From the NCBI GenBank assembly GCA_027306745.1, contig DAHUZD010000417.1, positions 1 through 5,798 on the forward strand: a stretch of DNA of 5,798 nt, given 5' to 3'. Origin of the DNA: Acidobacteriaceae bacterium. Lineage in GTDB: Bacteria; Acidobacteriota; Terriglobia; Terriglobales; Acidobacteriaceae. The notes below the pieces were generated by a model. It ran no database searches. It had not been told where the DNA came from and saw nothing but the letters and a program-made list of their open reading frames with translations. The translations under genes and the position numbers were made by a program. The stretch's first letter is position 1; the number at the start of each line of letters is the position of its first letter. This document shows positions 5,678 to 5,798 of the stretch, piece by piece.

Positions 5678-5798
5678 ATTCGCACGCGGCCACATCACCT
5701 CAAAAACATCCAGCCAATCGCACAGTGCGCGCCGTTGTGGCTGCGCTGATCTTGCAAGAGGAGAAAGTGCTGATCTGTCAGCGCAGGCCCGGACAGCC
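5674..5798 (+). CDS. NUDIX hydrolase, MutT-like (N-terminal fragment, cut by window edge)
   Basis: Only the first 41 codons are in the window. After about 15 polar residues the frame reads TVRAVVAALILQEEKVLICQRRPGQ in two strands. This is the beta-hairpin and conserved QRR segment that opens MutT/8-oxo-dGTP diphosphatase-type NUDIX proteins, which hydrolyse nucleoside diphosphates linked to another moiety, often oxidised nucleotides. The catalytic NUDIX box (GX5EX7REUXEEXGU) should lie just past the right edge and is not visible, so activity cannot be judged. The ATG at 5674 is the only in-frame ATG; a stop lies two codons upstream, and GTG at codon 18 is a poor alternative. The gene follows the BtuF-like gene by 59 bases on the same strand and may belong to its transcription unit. 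Confidence 0.8.
   Translation, partial: MNSHAATSPQKHPANRTVRAVVAALILQEEKVLICQRRPGQ

Overview
The window is a gene-dense, GC-rich piece of bacterial chromosome. Seven protein-coding genes form two divergent blocks around a short intergenic region at about 3862-4016. The gene content suggests a Gram-negative, menaquinone-using bacterium: a futalosine-pathway menaquinone gene, a Tat-exported glucose-fructose oxidoreductase-like enzyme, and a canonical XerC/XerD pair encoded side by side. The overall look fits Acidobacteriota (Terriglobia), but that placement is inference from gene content and style. There is no rRNA or other marker in the window to prove it.

Minus-strand block, read from 3861 down to 1. 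xerD (GTG start, 3861-2911) overlaps xerC (2914-1940) by an ATGA. mqnA (981-1928, non-ATG start) follows 11 bases or more downstream. After a 94-base gap comes a Tat-signal Gfo/Idh/MocA oxidoreductase (start 886) that runs off the left edge. The two Xer proteins carry complete catalytic sets and the C-terminal signatures of true XerC and true XerD, so this is probably the chromosome dimer resolution recombinase encoded as one transcription unit. mqnA encodes chorismate dehydratase, the first step of the futalosine route to menaquinone.

Plus-strand block, read from about 4017 rightwards. A HAD-family phosphatase (4017-4811) overlaps by ATGA a BtuF-like helical-backbone 'cobalamin-binding' protein that lacks a signal peptide (4808-5614). 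A NUDIX hydrolase (from 5674) follows and is cut by the right edge. The HAD ribosome binding site lies inside a perfect 8-bp inverted repeat, which could form an RNA hairpin. An in-frame 20-codon mini-ORF starts on the base after the BtuF-like stop codon and ends with an ATGA overlap on the NUDIX start. Translation may therefore be coupled across all three plus-strand genes.

No mobile element, CRISPR array, tRNA or rRNA was seen. Most of the window looks like ordinary housekeeping chromosome. The points most worth a second look are the adjacent xerD-xerC pair, the hairpin over the HAD start, and the HAD/BtuF-like two-gene unit of unknown substrate.
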